Positions 9,917 to 20,245 of a DNA stretch of 64,000 nucleotides are shown here, in pieces. Source of the DNA: JAFAGX01 sp963759875. GTDB taxonomy: Bacteria; Acidobacteriota; Terriglobia; Terriglobales; Acidobacteriaceae. The notes beneath the pieces were generated by a model. That model saw only the letters and a program-made list of their open reading frames with translations, searched no databases and was not told the DNA's origin. The position numbers and the translations under genes are program-made. The stretch covers positions 183,159 through 247,158 of the forward strand of contig CAVXBB010000004.1 of NCBI GenBank assembly GCA_963759875.1, written 5' to 3'. Within the stretch, counting starts at the first letter, position 1, and the number at the start of each line of letters is the position of its first letter.

Positions 9917-11233
9917 ATGGCAACTCGAGAAATTACTACGGAGTCCGGGCTCGGTCCGAGTATTGTGGCAGATTCGACGACTCAAAATTACTCACGCCCC
10001 CTGGCCGTCGTTACCACGCTGTTCTTCATGTGGGGATTTCTGACCTGCCTGAACGACATTCTGGTGCCCCACCTGAAGTCGATTTTTGACCTGAGTTATG
10101 CGCGGGTCATGCTGATCCAGTTTGCGTTCTTTTCCGCCTACTTCTTGTTCTCCATTCCGTGGTCGAAGATTGTGAACGCCATCGGCTACCAGAAGGCCAT
10201 GGTGGTCGGCCTGCTCACTATGGCTTTTGGGGCATTCCTCTTCTTGCCCGCGGCATCCGCGGCTTCGTACCCGCTGTTTTTGACCGCGCTCCTCATTCTT
10301 GCTGCTGGAATTACCGGTCTTCAGGTGGCGGCGAATCCTTATGTAGTCGTGCTGGGCAAGCCCGAAACGGCATCGAGCCGGCTGGATCTGACGCAGGCGT
10401 TCAACTCCCTGGGCACCACGATCGCTCCGAAAATCGGAGGGCTGCTGATTCTGAGTGCGGCACCGCTCGCGATCGAACAACTGCAGCAGCTCGCGCCGCA
10501 AGCTCTGCATGCATACCGGGTGCAGCAAGCAGCCTCGGTCAAGATGCCTTACACTGTGATCGGTGTGGCGCTGGTACTGCTGGCGGTTTTGATCGGCACG
10601 TTCAAGCTGCCGGAAATCGCGACGGCCAAGTATCAACCTGGACAAAAGGTCGACGATTCGATCTGGAGGCATCCCAATCTTCTTTTCGGCGCGCTCGCAA
10701 TCTTCAGCTATGTGGGCGCAGAAGTTTCCATCGGCAGTTTTCTGGTGAACTATTTCGGATTGCCGGAGATTGCCAACCTTTCGGCGAAGACGGCGGCAGG
10801 TTTTGTTTCATTCTATTGGGGGGGCGCCATGGTTGGACGCTTTCTCGGCGCGGGACTCTTGCGGCGGTTCAAACCCGGGAACCTGCTTGGCCTGTGCGCG
10901 ATCATCGCCGCAGCGCTGGTGACGGCTTCCATGCTTTTGGGGGGACACACCGCGATGTGGACGATTCTTGCCGTCGGGCTCTTCAACTCCATCATGTTTC
11001 CCACTATTTTCAGCCTGGGCGTAGCAGAACTCGGTCCTCTGACGGGGAATGGATCCGGCATCCTTAATATGGCGATCGTGGGCGGCGCAATCCTCCCGGT
11101 GGTGCAGGGTGCAATTGCCGACCAGGTCGGACTTCACCACGCGTTCATCCTGCCGGTGCTCTGCTACTTGTACATCTTGTACTACGGGATCAGCGGCTCG
11201 AAGCCGAACAGCGAACGGTACGCAAAAGCATAA
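9917..11233 (+). CDS. Sugar:H+ symporter, FucP/GluP family (MFS)
   Basis: This 438-residue membrane protein has about 12 hydrophobic segments. Near the N-terminus it carries TTLFFMWGFLTCLNDIL, the hallmark of the fucose/glucose-galactose permease family, followed by GLQVAANPYVVVLG and LTQAFNSLGTTIAPKIGG. These features place it with GluP/FucP inner-membrane symporters. The start at 9917 is preceded by GAGGTGA at a good distance. Glucokinase follows after 25 bp, so imported free glucose would be phosphorylated immediately. Substrate is inferred from context: glucose is favoured, with fucose or galactose possible. Confidence 0.9.
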   Translation: MATREITTESGLGPSIVADSTTQNYSRPLAVVTTLFFMWGFLTCLNDILVPHLKSIFDLSYARVMLIQFAFFSAYFLFSIPWSKIVNAIGYQKAMVVGLLTMAFGAFLFLPAASAASYPLFLTALLILAAGITGLQVAANPYVVVLGKPETASSRLDLTQAFNSLGTTIAPKIGGLLILSAAPLAIEQLQQLAPQALHAYRVQQAASVKMPYTVIGVALVLLAVLIGTFKLPEIATAKYQPGQKVDDSIWRHPNLLFGALAIFSYVGAEVSIGSFLVNYFGLPEIANLSAKTAAGFVSFYWGGAMVGRFLGAGLLRRFKPGNLLGLCAIIAAALVTASMLLGGHTAMWTILAVGLFNSIMFPTIFSLGVAELGPLTGNGSGILNMAIVGGAILPVVQGAIADQVGLHHAFILPVLCYLYILYYGISGSKPNSERYAKA

Positions 11234-11258
11234 TGAATAGCGCGCGGGAGGGCTGGCC

Positions 11259-12245
11259 ATGTTAATTGCAGGAGATATCGGCGGTACGAAAACGGACCTC
11301 GCGATCTTTTCCAGCGAAGCTGGCCCTCTTGCACCACTCGTGGAAGCTAAGGTGCATAGCGCGGATTATCCCAGCCTGCAGGCGATCGTGAAGGAATTCC
11401 TGGCAAAGGCTAAAAAGCCCGTCGACCGAGCCTGCTTTGCGGTGGCCGGGCCGGTGATCGACGGGCGAGTGAAGACCACTAATTTGCCCTGGGTGATTGA
11501 AGAAAACTCCCTCGCGCAGGAACTGAACCTCAACTTTGACGCGGTTCATTTGATCAACGATCTGGAGGCAGTTGCCCGGGCGGTGCCTATCCTGCGGCCG
11601 AGTGACGTGAACACAATCAACGCCGGCGAACCAGTTGCGAAGGGAACCATCGCGGTGATCGCGCCGGGTACGGGGCTGGGCGAGTCTTTTCTTACCTGGG
11701 ATGGGTCGCGCTACCAGGCGCACAGCTCCGAGGGCGGTCATTCGGATTTTGCGCCCACCGACGAGAGGCAGGTCCGCCTGCTCGAATACATGTTCAAGAA
11801 GTTTGATCATGTGAGTTTTGAGCATGTGTGTTCGGGGATCGGAATTCCGAATCTCTATGGATTCCTGCGCGATGTCGAGGGGATACCGGAGACGCCGGAA
11901 GTTGCTGCGCTCATTGCGGCCGCGGGCGACCCGTCGTTCGTGATTATCAATCAGGGCGTCGATCCTGCGAGTAAGAGCAAATTGTGCGCGGCTACTATCG
12001 AACTCTTTGTTTCAATTTTGGCCAGCGAGGCAGGTAATCTGGCGGTCAAATTCCTGGCGACGGGCGGCGTTTACCTGGCAGGCGGGGTGGCGGTGCACAC
12101 CCTCCCGGTGATTCAGAAGCCGGCCTTTATGCAGCGTTTCAAGAGCAAAGGGCGATTTGCAGAACTTCTGGGACGCATCCCTTTGCAGGTTGTGGTCACT
12201 CCGGCTGGGCTAGCGGGAGCGGCTGCTCGCGGGCTCGAGACGTAG
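11259..12245 (+). CDS. glk: Glucokinase (Glk family)
   Basis: The 328-residue protein phosphorylates glucose with ATP. The phosphate-1 loop LIAGDIGGTKTDLAIF is at the very N-terminus. Further blocks are ACFAVAGPVIDG, LINDLEAVARAV with the catalytic aspartate of the LINDxxA motif, IAPGTGLGESFL and EGGHSDFAP. Length and order match the E. coli-type Glk family rather than ROK kinases. It has a strong GGGAGGG ribosome-binding site. It lies between the sugar permease and pgi, a natural uptake-phosphorylation-isomerisation order. Confidence 0.95.
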   Translation: MLIAGDIGGTKTDLAIFSSEAGPLAPLVEAKVHSADYPSLQAIVKEFLAKAKKPVDRACFAVAGPVIDGRVKTTNLPWVIEENSLAQELNLNFDAVHLINDLEAVARAVPILRPSDVNTINAGEPVAKGTIAVIAPGTGLGESFLTWDGSRYQAHSSEGGHSDFAPTDERQVRLLEYMFKKFDHVSFEHVCSGIGIPNLYGFLRDVEGIPETPEVAALIAAAGDPSFVIINQGVDPASKSKLCAATIELFVSILASEAGNLAVKFLATGGVYLAGGVAVHTLPVIQKPAFMQRFKSKGRFAELLGRIPLQVVVTPAGLAGAAARGLET

Positions 12246-12321
12246 CGTGACATTGTGAGATCCAATAGAAACCAGCCCAGGATCGAATCTAACCAACCCG
12301 AAGCATGAAAGGACGACGACG

Positions 12322-13981
12322 ATGGCAGCACGCGTAGAAGCAATCACCAGACGGCCAGCGCCCAAGCGCCAGGCATGGAAGGAGCTCGGGGCTCACTATA
12401 AGAAGGTGCGTGAATACCACCTGCGACAGCTCTTTGCGGAAGATCCCAATCGCAGCACACATATGACGGTCGAGGCTCTAGGCCTCTTTTTCGACTATTC
12501 GAAGAATCGCATCACCGGGGAAACACTCCAGCTGCTGCTTCAATTGGCAGAGGCATCTGGCCTGCAAGACCGAATTGCCGCCATGTTTCGTGGAGACAAG
12601 ATCAATGTTACGGAGAAACGAGCCGTTCTGCATACGGCGCTGCGAGCGCCACGCCATGCTTCCATCGTAGTCGATGGGGAAAACGTGGTGCCTAAGGTAC
12701 ACGCCGTTCTCGACCGGATGGCGGCGTTCTCTGACCGGCTGCGAAGCGGCGAGTGGAAGGGGCACACCGGCAAACGCATTCGCAACGTGATCAACGTCGG
12801 CATCGGCGGCTCGGACCTGGGTCCGGTGATGGCTTACGAGGCTCTTAAGTTTTACAGCGATCGAAACATGACGTTCCGCTTCGTATCGAACATCGATGGC
12901 ACCGATTTCGCGGAAGCTGTCCGTGATCTCGACCCATCGGAAACGCTCTTCATCATCTCCTCGAAAACCTTTACGACGCTGGAGACGATGACCAATGCTC
13001 AATCTGCCCGCGCCTGGTCACTGGCCGGATTGGGCGGCGACGAGAACTCGGTCGCGAAACATTTTGTCGCTGTGTCGACGAATACTTCAGAGGTCGCGAA
13101 GTTCGGGATCGATACCGCCAACATGTTCGAGTTCTGGGACTGGGTTGGCGGCCGCTACTCGATGGATTCCGCCATCGGTCTTGTCGACCATGGTCGCCCT
13201 CGGACCGGAGAATTTTCGGGCGATGTTGAGTGGTTTCCATCAAATGGACGAGCACTTCCGCACCGCTCCCTTCAAGCAGAATCTGCCGGTGCTCATGGGG
13301 CTTCTGGCGATCTGGTACAACGATTTCTTCGGGGCGCAAACCGTGGCGGTGTTGCCTTACGAGCAATATTTGAAACGGTTCCCGGCCTATCTGCAGCAGT
13401 TGACGATGGAGAGCAACGGCAAGCATGTCACGCTCGGCGGGAAAAGGGTCGCTCACGAGACGAGTCAAATTTACTGGGGCGAACCGGGAACCAACGGGCA
13501 ACACTCGTTCTACCAATTGATTCATCAGGGGACGCGGCTCATTCCGTGTGATTTCATCGCCTTTTCGAAGGCTCTGAATCCGTTGGGCCGGCATCACGAC
13601 ATGCTGATTGCCAATGTCTGCGCACAGACCGAAGCGCTGGCGTTTGGTAAAACTCCTGAGCAAGTGAGGGCGGAAGGGACGCCGGAGTGGCTGGTTCCGC
13701 ACCGTGTGTTCGAGGGGAATCGCCCGTCGAATACGATCTTCGCTGATCGGCTCACGCCGGAAACGCTGGGCAAATTGGTGGCGCTGTACGAACACTCCAC
13801 CTTCACGCAGGGCGCAATCTGGAACATCGATTCGTTCGACCAATGGGGCGTCGAGCTGGGCAAGGTCCTGGCGCAGCGCATCATTCCTGAACTCGAAAGC
13901 AAAGAGGAACCGAAGCTCGAGCACGACAGTTCCACTAACAACCTGATCACCTACTACCGCAAATCCAAGGAGACCGCATGA
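12322..13981 (+). CDS. pgi: Glucose-6-phosphate isomerase (frameshifted)
   Basis: The enzyme interconverts glucose-6-P and fructose-6-P. The N-terminal part contains VINVGIGGSDLGPVMAYEAL, SNIDGTDF and FIISSKTFTTLETMTNA, the PGI signature region, and WDWVGGRYSMDSAIGL. The frame shifts near 13175. The second part continues STMVALGPENFRAMLSGFHQMDEHF through LTMESNGKHV, GEPGTNGQHSFYQLIHQG and FDQWGVELGK to a normal C-terminus. An extra G (CTT-G-TCGACC) accounts for the shift, and the combined length of about 553 residues is that of intact PGI. All catalytic blocks are conserved on both sides, so a sequencing error is the simplest explanation. It overlaps the following gene by ATGA. Confidence 0.93.
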
Positions 13982-14901
13982 CGGGCTTTGACAATCCGCT
14001 TTACATTCTGCCTTTTGATCACCGGGGCTCGTTCCAGAAGAAAATGTTCGGATGGGACGGTGCGTTGAGCTCGCAACAGACGGCGGAGATCGCAGCGGCG
14101 AAGCGGGTAATTTACGACGCTTTCGTGGCCGCCGTTCATGCGGGAGTGCCGAAAGATAAGGCAGGTATTCTAGTGGACGAGCAGTTCGGCGCCGAGATTC
14201 TGCGCGATGCGAGCGCTGAGGGTTACACGACTGCTTGTCCGGCGGAAAAGAGCGGGCAGGATGAGTTCGACTTCGAATATGGCTATGATTTTGGCAAGCA
14301 CATCGAAGCGTTTCATCCAACCTTCTGCAAGGTGCTGGTTCGCTACAACCCGGAGGGGGATCAGGCGCTGAATCTGCGGCAAGCGGCTCGGCTGAAGCGT
14401 TTGTCGGAATATCTGCACAACCAGAGTCGCAGCCGCTTCATGTTCGAACTGCTGGTCCCGGCGGAGAAGTCGCAGCTCGACGGGCTTAAGGGAGACAAGA
14501 AAGCTTATGATTTGGAACTTCGGCCCCGGCTCATGGCCGAGGCCATCGAGCAGCTGCAGGATGCGGCCGTCGAGCCCGACGTGTGGAAGATCGAGGGGCT
14601 GGAGCGCCACGAGGACTGCGAAAAGATTGTGGCGTCCGCCCGCCGGGGAGGCCGAAACCACGTTGGCTGCATTATTCTAGGACGCGGCGAGGACGACAAG
14701 AAGGTGCGCGAATGGCTCACCACCGCAGCTGCGGTTCCGGGCTTTATTGGCTTCGCCGTCGGCCGGACCAGCTTCTGGGATCCGCTAGTTGACTTTCGTT
14801 CGAAGAAAATTACGCGGAATGCGGCCGTGGCTGAGATTGCGCGCCGCTATCAGGAGTTTGTGGAGATTTTCGAGACTCGGGATAAAGCTGTTCACGCATA
14901 A
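13978..14901 (+). CDS. Stand-alone DUF2090 protein, class I aldolase-like (related to the C-terminal half of IolC)
   Basis: The 307-residue protein begins NPLYILPFDHRGSFQKKMFGW, which is the DUF2090 start normally found as the C-terminal half of bacterial 5-dehydro-2-deoxygluconokinase (IolC) fusions. The family is distantly related to LacD/tagatose-bisphosphate aldolase TIM barrels. The strand VEPDVWKIEGL places Lys204 where LacD-type enzymes carry their Schiff-base lysine, and RSRFMFELLVP and GFAVGRTSFWDPL look like later barrel strands. No kinase (PfkB) domain is present. It overlaps pgi by four bases and precedes gnd and zwf, so a sugar-phosphate aldolase role in central metabolism is inferred. 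The actual substrate is unknown. Confidence 0.82.
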   Translation: MTGFDNPLYILPFDHRGSFQKKMFGWDGALSSQQTAEIAAAKRVIYDAFVAAVHAGVPKDKAGILVDEQFGAEILRDASAEGYTTACPAEKSGQDEFDFEYGYDFGKHIEAFHPTFCKVLVRYNPEGDQALNLRQAARLKRLSEYLHNQSRSRFMFELLVPAEKSQLDGLKGDKKAYDLELRPRLMAEAIEQLQDAAVEPDVWKIEGLERHEDCEKIVASARRGGRNHVGCIILGRGEDDKKVREWLTTAAAVPGFIGFAVGRTSFWDPLVDFRSKKITRNAAVAEIARRYQEFVEIFETRDKAVHA

Positions 14902-14943
14902 CGATAGGGATGACTAACCTGCGATTCAATAAGGGGGATAAAT

Positions 14944-15978
14944 ATGCAACTTGGAATGATCGGTCTGGGACGGATGGGCGCCAACATGGTGCGAAGGCTC
15001 ATTAACAAAGGTCACAACTGCGTAGTATTCGACAGGTCGGCGCAAGCGGTGGACGATTTAGTCAAGGATAAGGCGACAGGCGCCGCCTCGCTGGCAGAGT
15101 TCGTAAAGAAACTGGCGAAGCCACGCGCGGTGTGGCTGATGGTGCCGGCCGCGGTTGTCGATCAGACTATCGCCGACCTTCTTCCTCACCTGGAGGCGGG
15201 AGACATCCTTATCGATGGGGGCAACTCTTATTACATCGATGATATCCGGCGCGCTAAAGAACTTACTCCGCGACAAATCCACTATGTGGACGTGGGAACC
15301 AGCGGCGGCGTATGGGGACTGGAGCGCGGCTACTGCATGATGATCGGCGGCGAGAACGAGGTTATCCAACGGCTCGACCCAATCTTCGCGGCGCTCGCGC
15401 CTGGGATGGGCGACATTCCGCGCACCGCTGGCCGGGAAAAACTCGACGGCACCGCCGAGGAAGGTTACCTGCACTGCGGGCCGAATGGCGCCGGCCATTT
15501 CGTCAAGATGGTGCACAACGGAATCGAGTACGGCGTGATGGCGGCCTACGCCGAGGGGTTGGGCATCCTGCGCTCCGCCAATGTCGGCAAGCAGGCTGGC
15601 GGCGCGGCCGATGCGGAAACCACGCCGTTGCGCGATCCTGAGCACTACCAGTACGACCTGAACCTGCGCGACATTGCGGAGGTCTGGCGCCGGGGCAGCG
15701 TGATCGCCTCGTGGCTGCTGGATCTGACGGCCAGCGCGCTGCTGCAGGATCCGAATCTAGCGAAATTTGCCGGGCGTGTTTCTGATTCCGGCGAAGGGCG
15801 CTGGACGATCAAAGCGGCGATTGACGAAGCGGTTCCCGCGCCGGTACTGACCACCGCCCTTTATGAACGATTCAGCTCGCGGGGCGAGGCTGACTTTGCC
15901 AACAAAATTTTGTCGGCGATGCGGTATCAATTCGGCGGACACCTGGAAAAATCTGACGGCACAACTAAGGTAGCTTAA
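14944..15978 (+). CDS. gnd: 6-phosphogluconate dehydrogenase (decarboxylating), short GndA/YqeC type
   Basis: This 344-residue enzyme oxidises and decarboxylates 6-phosphogluconate to ribulose-5-phosphate. The NAD(P)-binding loop GMIGLGRMGANMVRRL is at residue 4 onward. ILIDGGNSYYIDD, VDVGTSGGVWGLERGYCMMIGG and HFVKMVHNGIEYGVMAAYAEG are the family active-site blocks. It is shorter than the 470-residue dimeric Gnd and belongs to the tetrameric YqeC-like group, often NAD-preferring. An AAGGGGG ribosome-binding site lies 5 bp ahead of the ATG. zwf follows after 10 bp. The gene is intact. Confidence 0.94.
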   Translation: MQLGMIGLGRMGANMVRRLINKGHNCVVFDRSAQAVDDLVKDKATGAASLAEFVKKLAKPRAVWLMVPAAVVDQTIADLLPHLEAGDILIDGGNSYYIDDIRRAKELTPRQIHYVDVGTSGGVWGLERGYCMMIGGENEVIQRLDPIFAALAPGMGDIPRTAGREKLDGTAEEGYLHCGPNGAGHFVKMVHNGIEYGVMAAYAEGLGILRSANVGKQAGGAADAETTPLRDPEHYQYDLNLRDIAEVWRRGSVIASWLLDLTASALLQDPNLAKFAGRVSDSGEGRWTIKAAIDEAVPAPVLTTALYERFSSRGEADFANKILSAMRYQFGGHLEKSDGTTKVA

Positions 15979-15988
15979 GGAGACGACT

Positions 15989-17393
15989 GTGACGAAACCC
16001 CATTCCGACGCGCTGGTTTTCTTTGGCGCCACCGGCGACCTGGCATATAAGAAAATATTTCCCGCGCTGCAGGCGATGTTGAAGCGCGGCCACCTCGACG
16101 TGCCGGTCGATCGGCGTTGCCAAGGCTGGATGGACGCTCGACCAGTTCAAGGCGCGGGCGCATGACAGCCTTGAGAAACATGGCGGAGCCGATGCGGCGG
16201 CGTTTGAGAAGCTGTCTCGCTTGCTGCGTTACGTTGATGGCGACTACCAGGATCCGAATACGTTCAAGATGCTGGGCAAGGAACTGAAAACGGCGCAGCG
16301 GCCGGCGCACTATCTGGCGGTTCCGCCGACGATGTTCGAAACTGTGGTGGAAAACCTCCCCAACTGCGGCTGTACGACCGATGCCCGCATCATCGTCGAG
16401 AAACCGTTCGGTCATGACCTGGCATCGGCGCAACATCTCAATCAGGTTCTTCTGCGCCATTTTGATGAAACGGCAATCTTCCGCATCGACCATTACCTGG
16501 GGAAGCGGCCGGTGCACAACATGGTCGTTTTCCGATTTGCGAACGCATTCATGGAAGCCTTCTGGAACCGGAATTATGTCGAGAGCGTGCAGATCACCAT
16601 GGCCGAGGATTTCGGCGTTCAGGGCCGCGGCAGTTTCTACGATCAGACAGGCACAATCCGCGACGTAGTCCAGAATCATTTGTTCCAGGTGCTTTGCAAC
16701 CTGGCGATGGAACCTCCGGTAGCCATGGACAGCGAATCCATACGTGATGAAAAAGTGAAGGTGCTGAAGGCAATTCCTGCGCTGGATGAAAAGAATGTAG
16801 TCCGCGGGCAGTTTCGCGGTTATCTCGATGAAAAGGGCGTGGCTCCCGGCTCGAAAGTGGAGACCTTCGCCGCGGTTCGGCTGGAAGTCAATTCGTGGCG
16901 ATGGCAAGGGGTTCCGTTCTACATCCGCGCGGGGAAGTCTCTGCCGGTTACGTGCACGGAAATTGTATGCCGCCTGCGCAAGCCACCCACGATCATCCCC
17001 GCAGATGTTCTGCATTCGAATTATTTGCGATTCCGGATCAGCCCCGACGTGTGCATTGCCATGGGGATGACGGTGATGGCTCCCGGAGAGAAAATGGTCG
17101 GCCAGTCGGCAGAAATGATTGCGAGCGAGCAACCCAGCGCCGAGGATATGGACGCCTACGAACGAGTGCTGGGCGATGCTATGGCGGGAGACGCTACTCT
17201 ATTTGCGCGCGAAGACTATGTCGAAGAGGCCTGGCGAATTGTCGATCCGCTGCTGAAGGAAGGCACGCCGGTCTATCCTTACGAGCCCAAGAGTTGGGGG
17301 CCGAATGAGGTTGAGCTCGTGACGCCGCCGGAGGGCTGGCACAACCCGGTTATTGGACACGGGATTTCCACTGTTGCTACACAGGCGGCTTGA
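15989..17393 (+). CDS. zwf: Glucose-6-phosphate 1-dehydrogenase (frameshifted)
   Basis: This enzyme commits glucose-6-P to the oxidative pentose-phosphate pathway. GTG at 15989 follows AAGGAG, and the first residues give ALVFFGATGDLAYKKIFPAL, the NADP-binding start of G6PD. An extra G at about 16109 (CCGGTC-G-ATCGGC) shifts the frame, after which IGVAKAGWTLDQF continues correctly. Downstream it has ARIIVEKPFGHDL, the active-site FRIDHYLGK and NHLFQVLCNLAMEPP. The reconstructed length is about 468 residues, slightly short of the usual 480-510 but with no missing block. It sits between gnd and pgl, completing the oxidative branch in adjacent genes. Confidence 0.93.
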
Positions 17394-17441
17394 GAGCTAA
17401 ACATCGGGCAAATGGAGTTCTTCGAAGACGGAGAAGCTGGC

Positions 17442-18137
17442 ATGAAGATGGAAGTGTTTGCCGATGACGAATCGACCGCCCGGGCGGCTGCGAAGTTGAT
17501 CGCCGCGGAAGCCGTCGCTGCCGTCGCTGCGCGTGGCCAGTTTGTGATGGCCGTCAGCGGTGGTCGCACTCCATGGATCATGTTACGCGCGCTGGCCGGC
17601 GAAAATGTCCCATGGGATCGCGTGCATATTGTGCAGGTGGACGAACGCGTGGCTCCGGCAGGACACGCGGACAGGAATCTTACCCATCTTCAAAAAAGCC
17701 TGCTGGAGCACTCGCCGATTCGCGCGGAACATCTCCATGCCATGCCGGTTGAGTTACCAGACCTGGAGGCCGCGGCCGGGCAGTATGCTTCGGTTCTCTC
17801 CAAGATCGCCGGTTCACCACCGACGCTTGACCTGGTTCACCTCGGGCTGGGGCCGGACGGACACACCGCCTCTTTGGTGCCGGGGGACCCGGTGCTCAGC
17901 GTCGCCAACGCGGATGTAGCGTTGACCGGTATCTACCAGGGAAGGCGGCGAATGACGTTGACTTATCCGGTGATCAATCGTGCCCGGCGCATTCTGTGGC
18001 TCGTGACCGGGAGTGAGAAGGTTGGAATGCTGTCGCGACTGCGCGAGGGCGATCAATCGATTCCGGCAGGGCGAGTTAGTCAGGATCGAGCCGTGATTTT
18101 CGCCGATCGCGCGGCGGCAGGGGAACGGGCGGCCTGA
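17442..18137 (+). CDS. pgl: 6-phosphogluconolactonase (DevB/SOL type)
   Basis: The 231-residue enzyme hydrolyses 6-phosphogluconolactone to 6-phosphogluconate, the step between Zwf and Gnd. Motifs are FVMAVSGGRTPWIMLRAL, VDERVAP, DRNLTHLQKSLL and LVHLGLGPDGHTASLVPG, the SOL/DevB signature. The ATG at 17442 has GGAG eight bases upstream; an in-frame ATG at 17412 would add ten acidic residues and has poorer spacing. It ends four bases before the glgX start, so the two are probably cotranscribed. The gene is intact. Confidence 0.93.
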   Translation: MKMEVFADDESTARAAAKLIAAEAVAAVAARGQFVMAVSGGRTPWIMLRALAGENVPWDRVHIVQVDERVAPAGHADRNLTHLQKSLLEHSPIRAEHLHAMPVELPDLEAAAGQYASVLSKIAGSPPTLDLVHLGLGPDGHTASLVPGDPVLSVANADVALTGIYQGRRRMTLTYPVINRARRILWLVTGSEKVGMLSRLREGDQSIPAGRVSQDRAVIFADRAAAGERAA

Positions 18138-18141
18138 CGAC

Positions 18142-20240
18142 ATGGACCGTCCGCTCGCCGCAGCGCAGCCCGGAGCATCCTCGCCAGCCAAACACCCGAC
18201 GTGGGAGCAGGCCGAGGGAAGCCCGTTGCCGCTTGGTGTCACGTGGATCGAAGAGGAGCAGGCGTTCAATTTCGCGGTTCACTCTGAACACGCGGAGAGC
18301 GTCACGCTGCTGCTCTATTCCTGTGCCGACCTGGTGAATCCGCTCCTGACTTTCCGCTTCGACTTTCTGCGCAACAAAACAGGGCGGATTTGGCACTGCC
18401 GAATACCAATCACAGCGATTGGTGAAGCTTGTTATTACGCGTACTCCGTATCGGGACAGACCATACCTCAACTTCATAGCTTTGACCCGCAGAAGGTTCT
18501 GCTCGACCCGTATGCGAAATGCGTTTTCTTTCCACCCGGCTTCGACCGGCAGCTGGCGATGCGCGAGGGATCAAACGCCGGCCAAGCGCCTTTGGGAGTG
18601 CTGACGGGGCATCGCCCGGCATTTGACTGGGCCGGAGACCGGCAGCCCTTTCACGAATCGGATGCGATTATCTATGAACTTCATGTGAAGGGTTTCACCA
18701 GGAACCCCAACTCCGGCGTGGATCCATCTCGCGCCGGGACCTACGCCGGTCTGATCGAGAAAATTCCATATCTGAAGGAACTCGGGTAACGATTGTCGAA
18801 TTGATGCCGATTTTTCAGCGTGACCCGCAGGAGGGTGACTACTGGGGCTACATGCCTTTGAATTTCTTTGCGCCGCATGCGCAGTACGCCAGCACCCGCG
18901 ACGATGATGAGCAGCATATTGAATTCAGAAGAATGGTGCAGGCTTTGCATCAAGCAGGTATCGGCGTGGTGCTCGACGTCGTGTATAACCACACTTGTGA
19001 AGGCGACCATCGCGGTCCTATCTACAGTTATAAAGGGATCGACAGCGCCGGTTATTACATGCTGTCCTCCGATCCGGCGAATCCTTATGTCAATTACTCC
19101 GGCACCGGCAATACCTTGAATTTCGGTCAGGGACACGTGCGCAAGATGGTGATGGACAGCCTGCGTTTGTGGAAACAGGAAATGCACATCGACGGCTTCC
19201 GCTTTGATCTGGCGTCGGTGTTCAGCCGCAATGCGGATGGATCGCTTAATTGGGGAGACGCTCCCATCTTCAGTGAAATTGCCGCCGATCCAGAACTGGG
19301 CCGAGTGCGTCTGATCGCAGAGCCTTGGGACACCGGCGCTTATCAGCTCGGCCGCGGGTTCCCGGGCCTAACCTGGCTGCAGTGGAATGGCCGGTATCGC
19401 GACGACGTTCGCCGGTTTGTGAGGAGCGACCCGGGGATGGTCCCCGATCTCATGCGGCGCATCTATGGCAGCGATGACTTTTTTCCCGACACCCGCGCTG
19501 ACGCCTATCACGCCTACCAGAGTGTGAACTATGTGGCTTCGCACGACGGCTTCACTCTCTACGACATCGTCTCCTACAACCAGAAGCGCAACTGGGCGAA
19601 TGGTCACAACAACCAGGACGGCACCGACGACAACTACAGTTGGAACTGCGGGCACGAAGGGGAGGAAGGCGCACCGGCGGCGGTGCTGGCGCTGCGCCGT
19701 AGGCAAGTGAAGAATTTTTGCTGCTTGCTCATGCTATCGAACGGAATCCCAATGTTTTGCGCCGGGGACGAATTCCTGAACACGCAGTTCGGCAACAACA
19801 ATCCCTACAACCAGGACAATGAGACGGGATGGCTGGACTGGAGCCAACTTCGGACGAATGGCGACATTTTCCGTTTCTTCAAGGGCATGATCGCGTTCCG
19901 GAAAATTCATCCGGCAATCTGCCGCAGCAGATTCTGGCGCGAGGATATTTCCTGGTACGGAACTGGTTTGACCGTCGACCTTTCCAGCGACTCTCGCAGC
20001 CTGGCATTCTGTCTGCACGGCGCCTCGCAAGGCGACGATGACATCTACGTGATGATCAATGCGTACTGGGAAGAGTTGGAGTTCAATATTCAGGAGGGCA
20101 TGCCGGCGGAGTGGAAGAGAATCGTGGACACAGCTCTGCCCAGTCCCGACGATTTCTCGGACCGCGATGTGGCTCTGACGCGGGCGAGTTACGTGGTCGC
20201 TCCGAGATCGATTGTCGTGTTACTGCGACCGAGGACGTGA
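18142..20240 (+). CDS. glgX: Glycogen debranching enzyme GlgX / isoamylase type (frameshifted)
   Basis: This GH13 enzyme cleaves alpha-1,6 branches, releasing linear chains for GlgP and MalQ. An N-terminal CBM48 domain (LPLGVTWIEEEQAFNFAVHS) is followed by IIYELHVKGFTRNPNSGV. After KELG the frame is lost at 18787 and resumes as VELMPIFQ. One G missing from a G run (CTCGGG instead of CTCGGGG) restores LGVTIVELMPIF. The catalytic region is intact: VVLDVVYNHTCEG, DGFRFDLASVF with the nucleophile Asp, LIAEPWDTG with the acid Glu, and VNYVASHDGFTLYD. The reconstructed product is about 699 residues, normal for GlgX. It is convergent with the HAD gene, with only 5 bp between stops. Confidence 0.93.
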
Positions 20241-20245
20241 AGGAA

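Noticed and set aside
12971..14320. Long minus-strand frame across pgi and the DUF2090 gene
   Set aside because: No recognisable motifs; it overlaps two conserved plus-strand genes entirely.
15975..17132. Long minus-strand frame opposite zwf
   Set aside because: His/Arg-rich shadow of a conserved gene with no domain.
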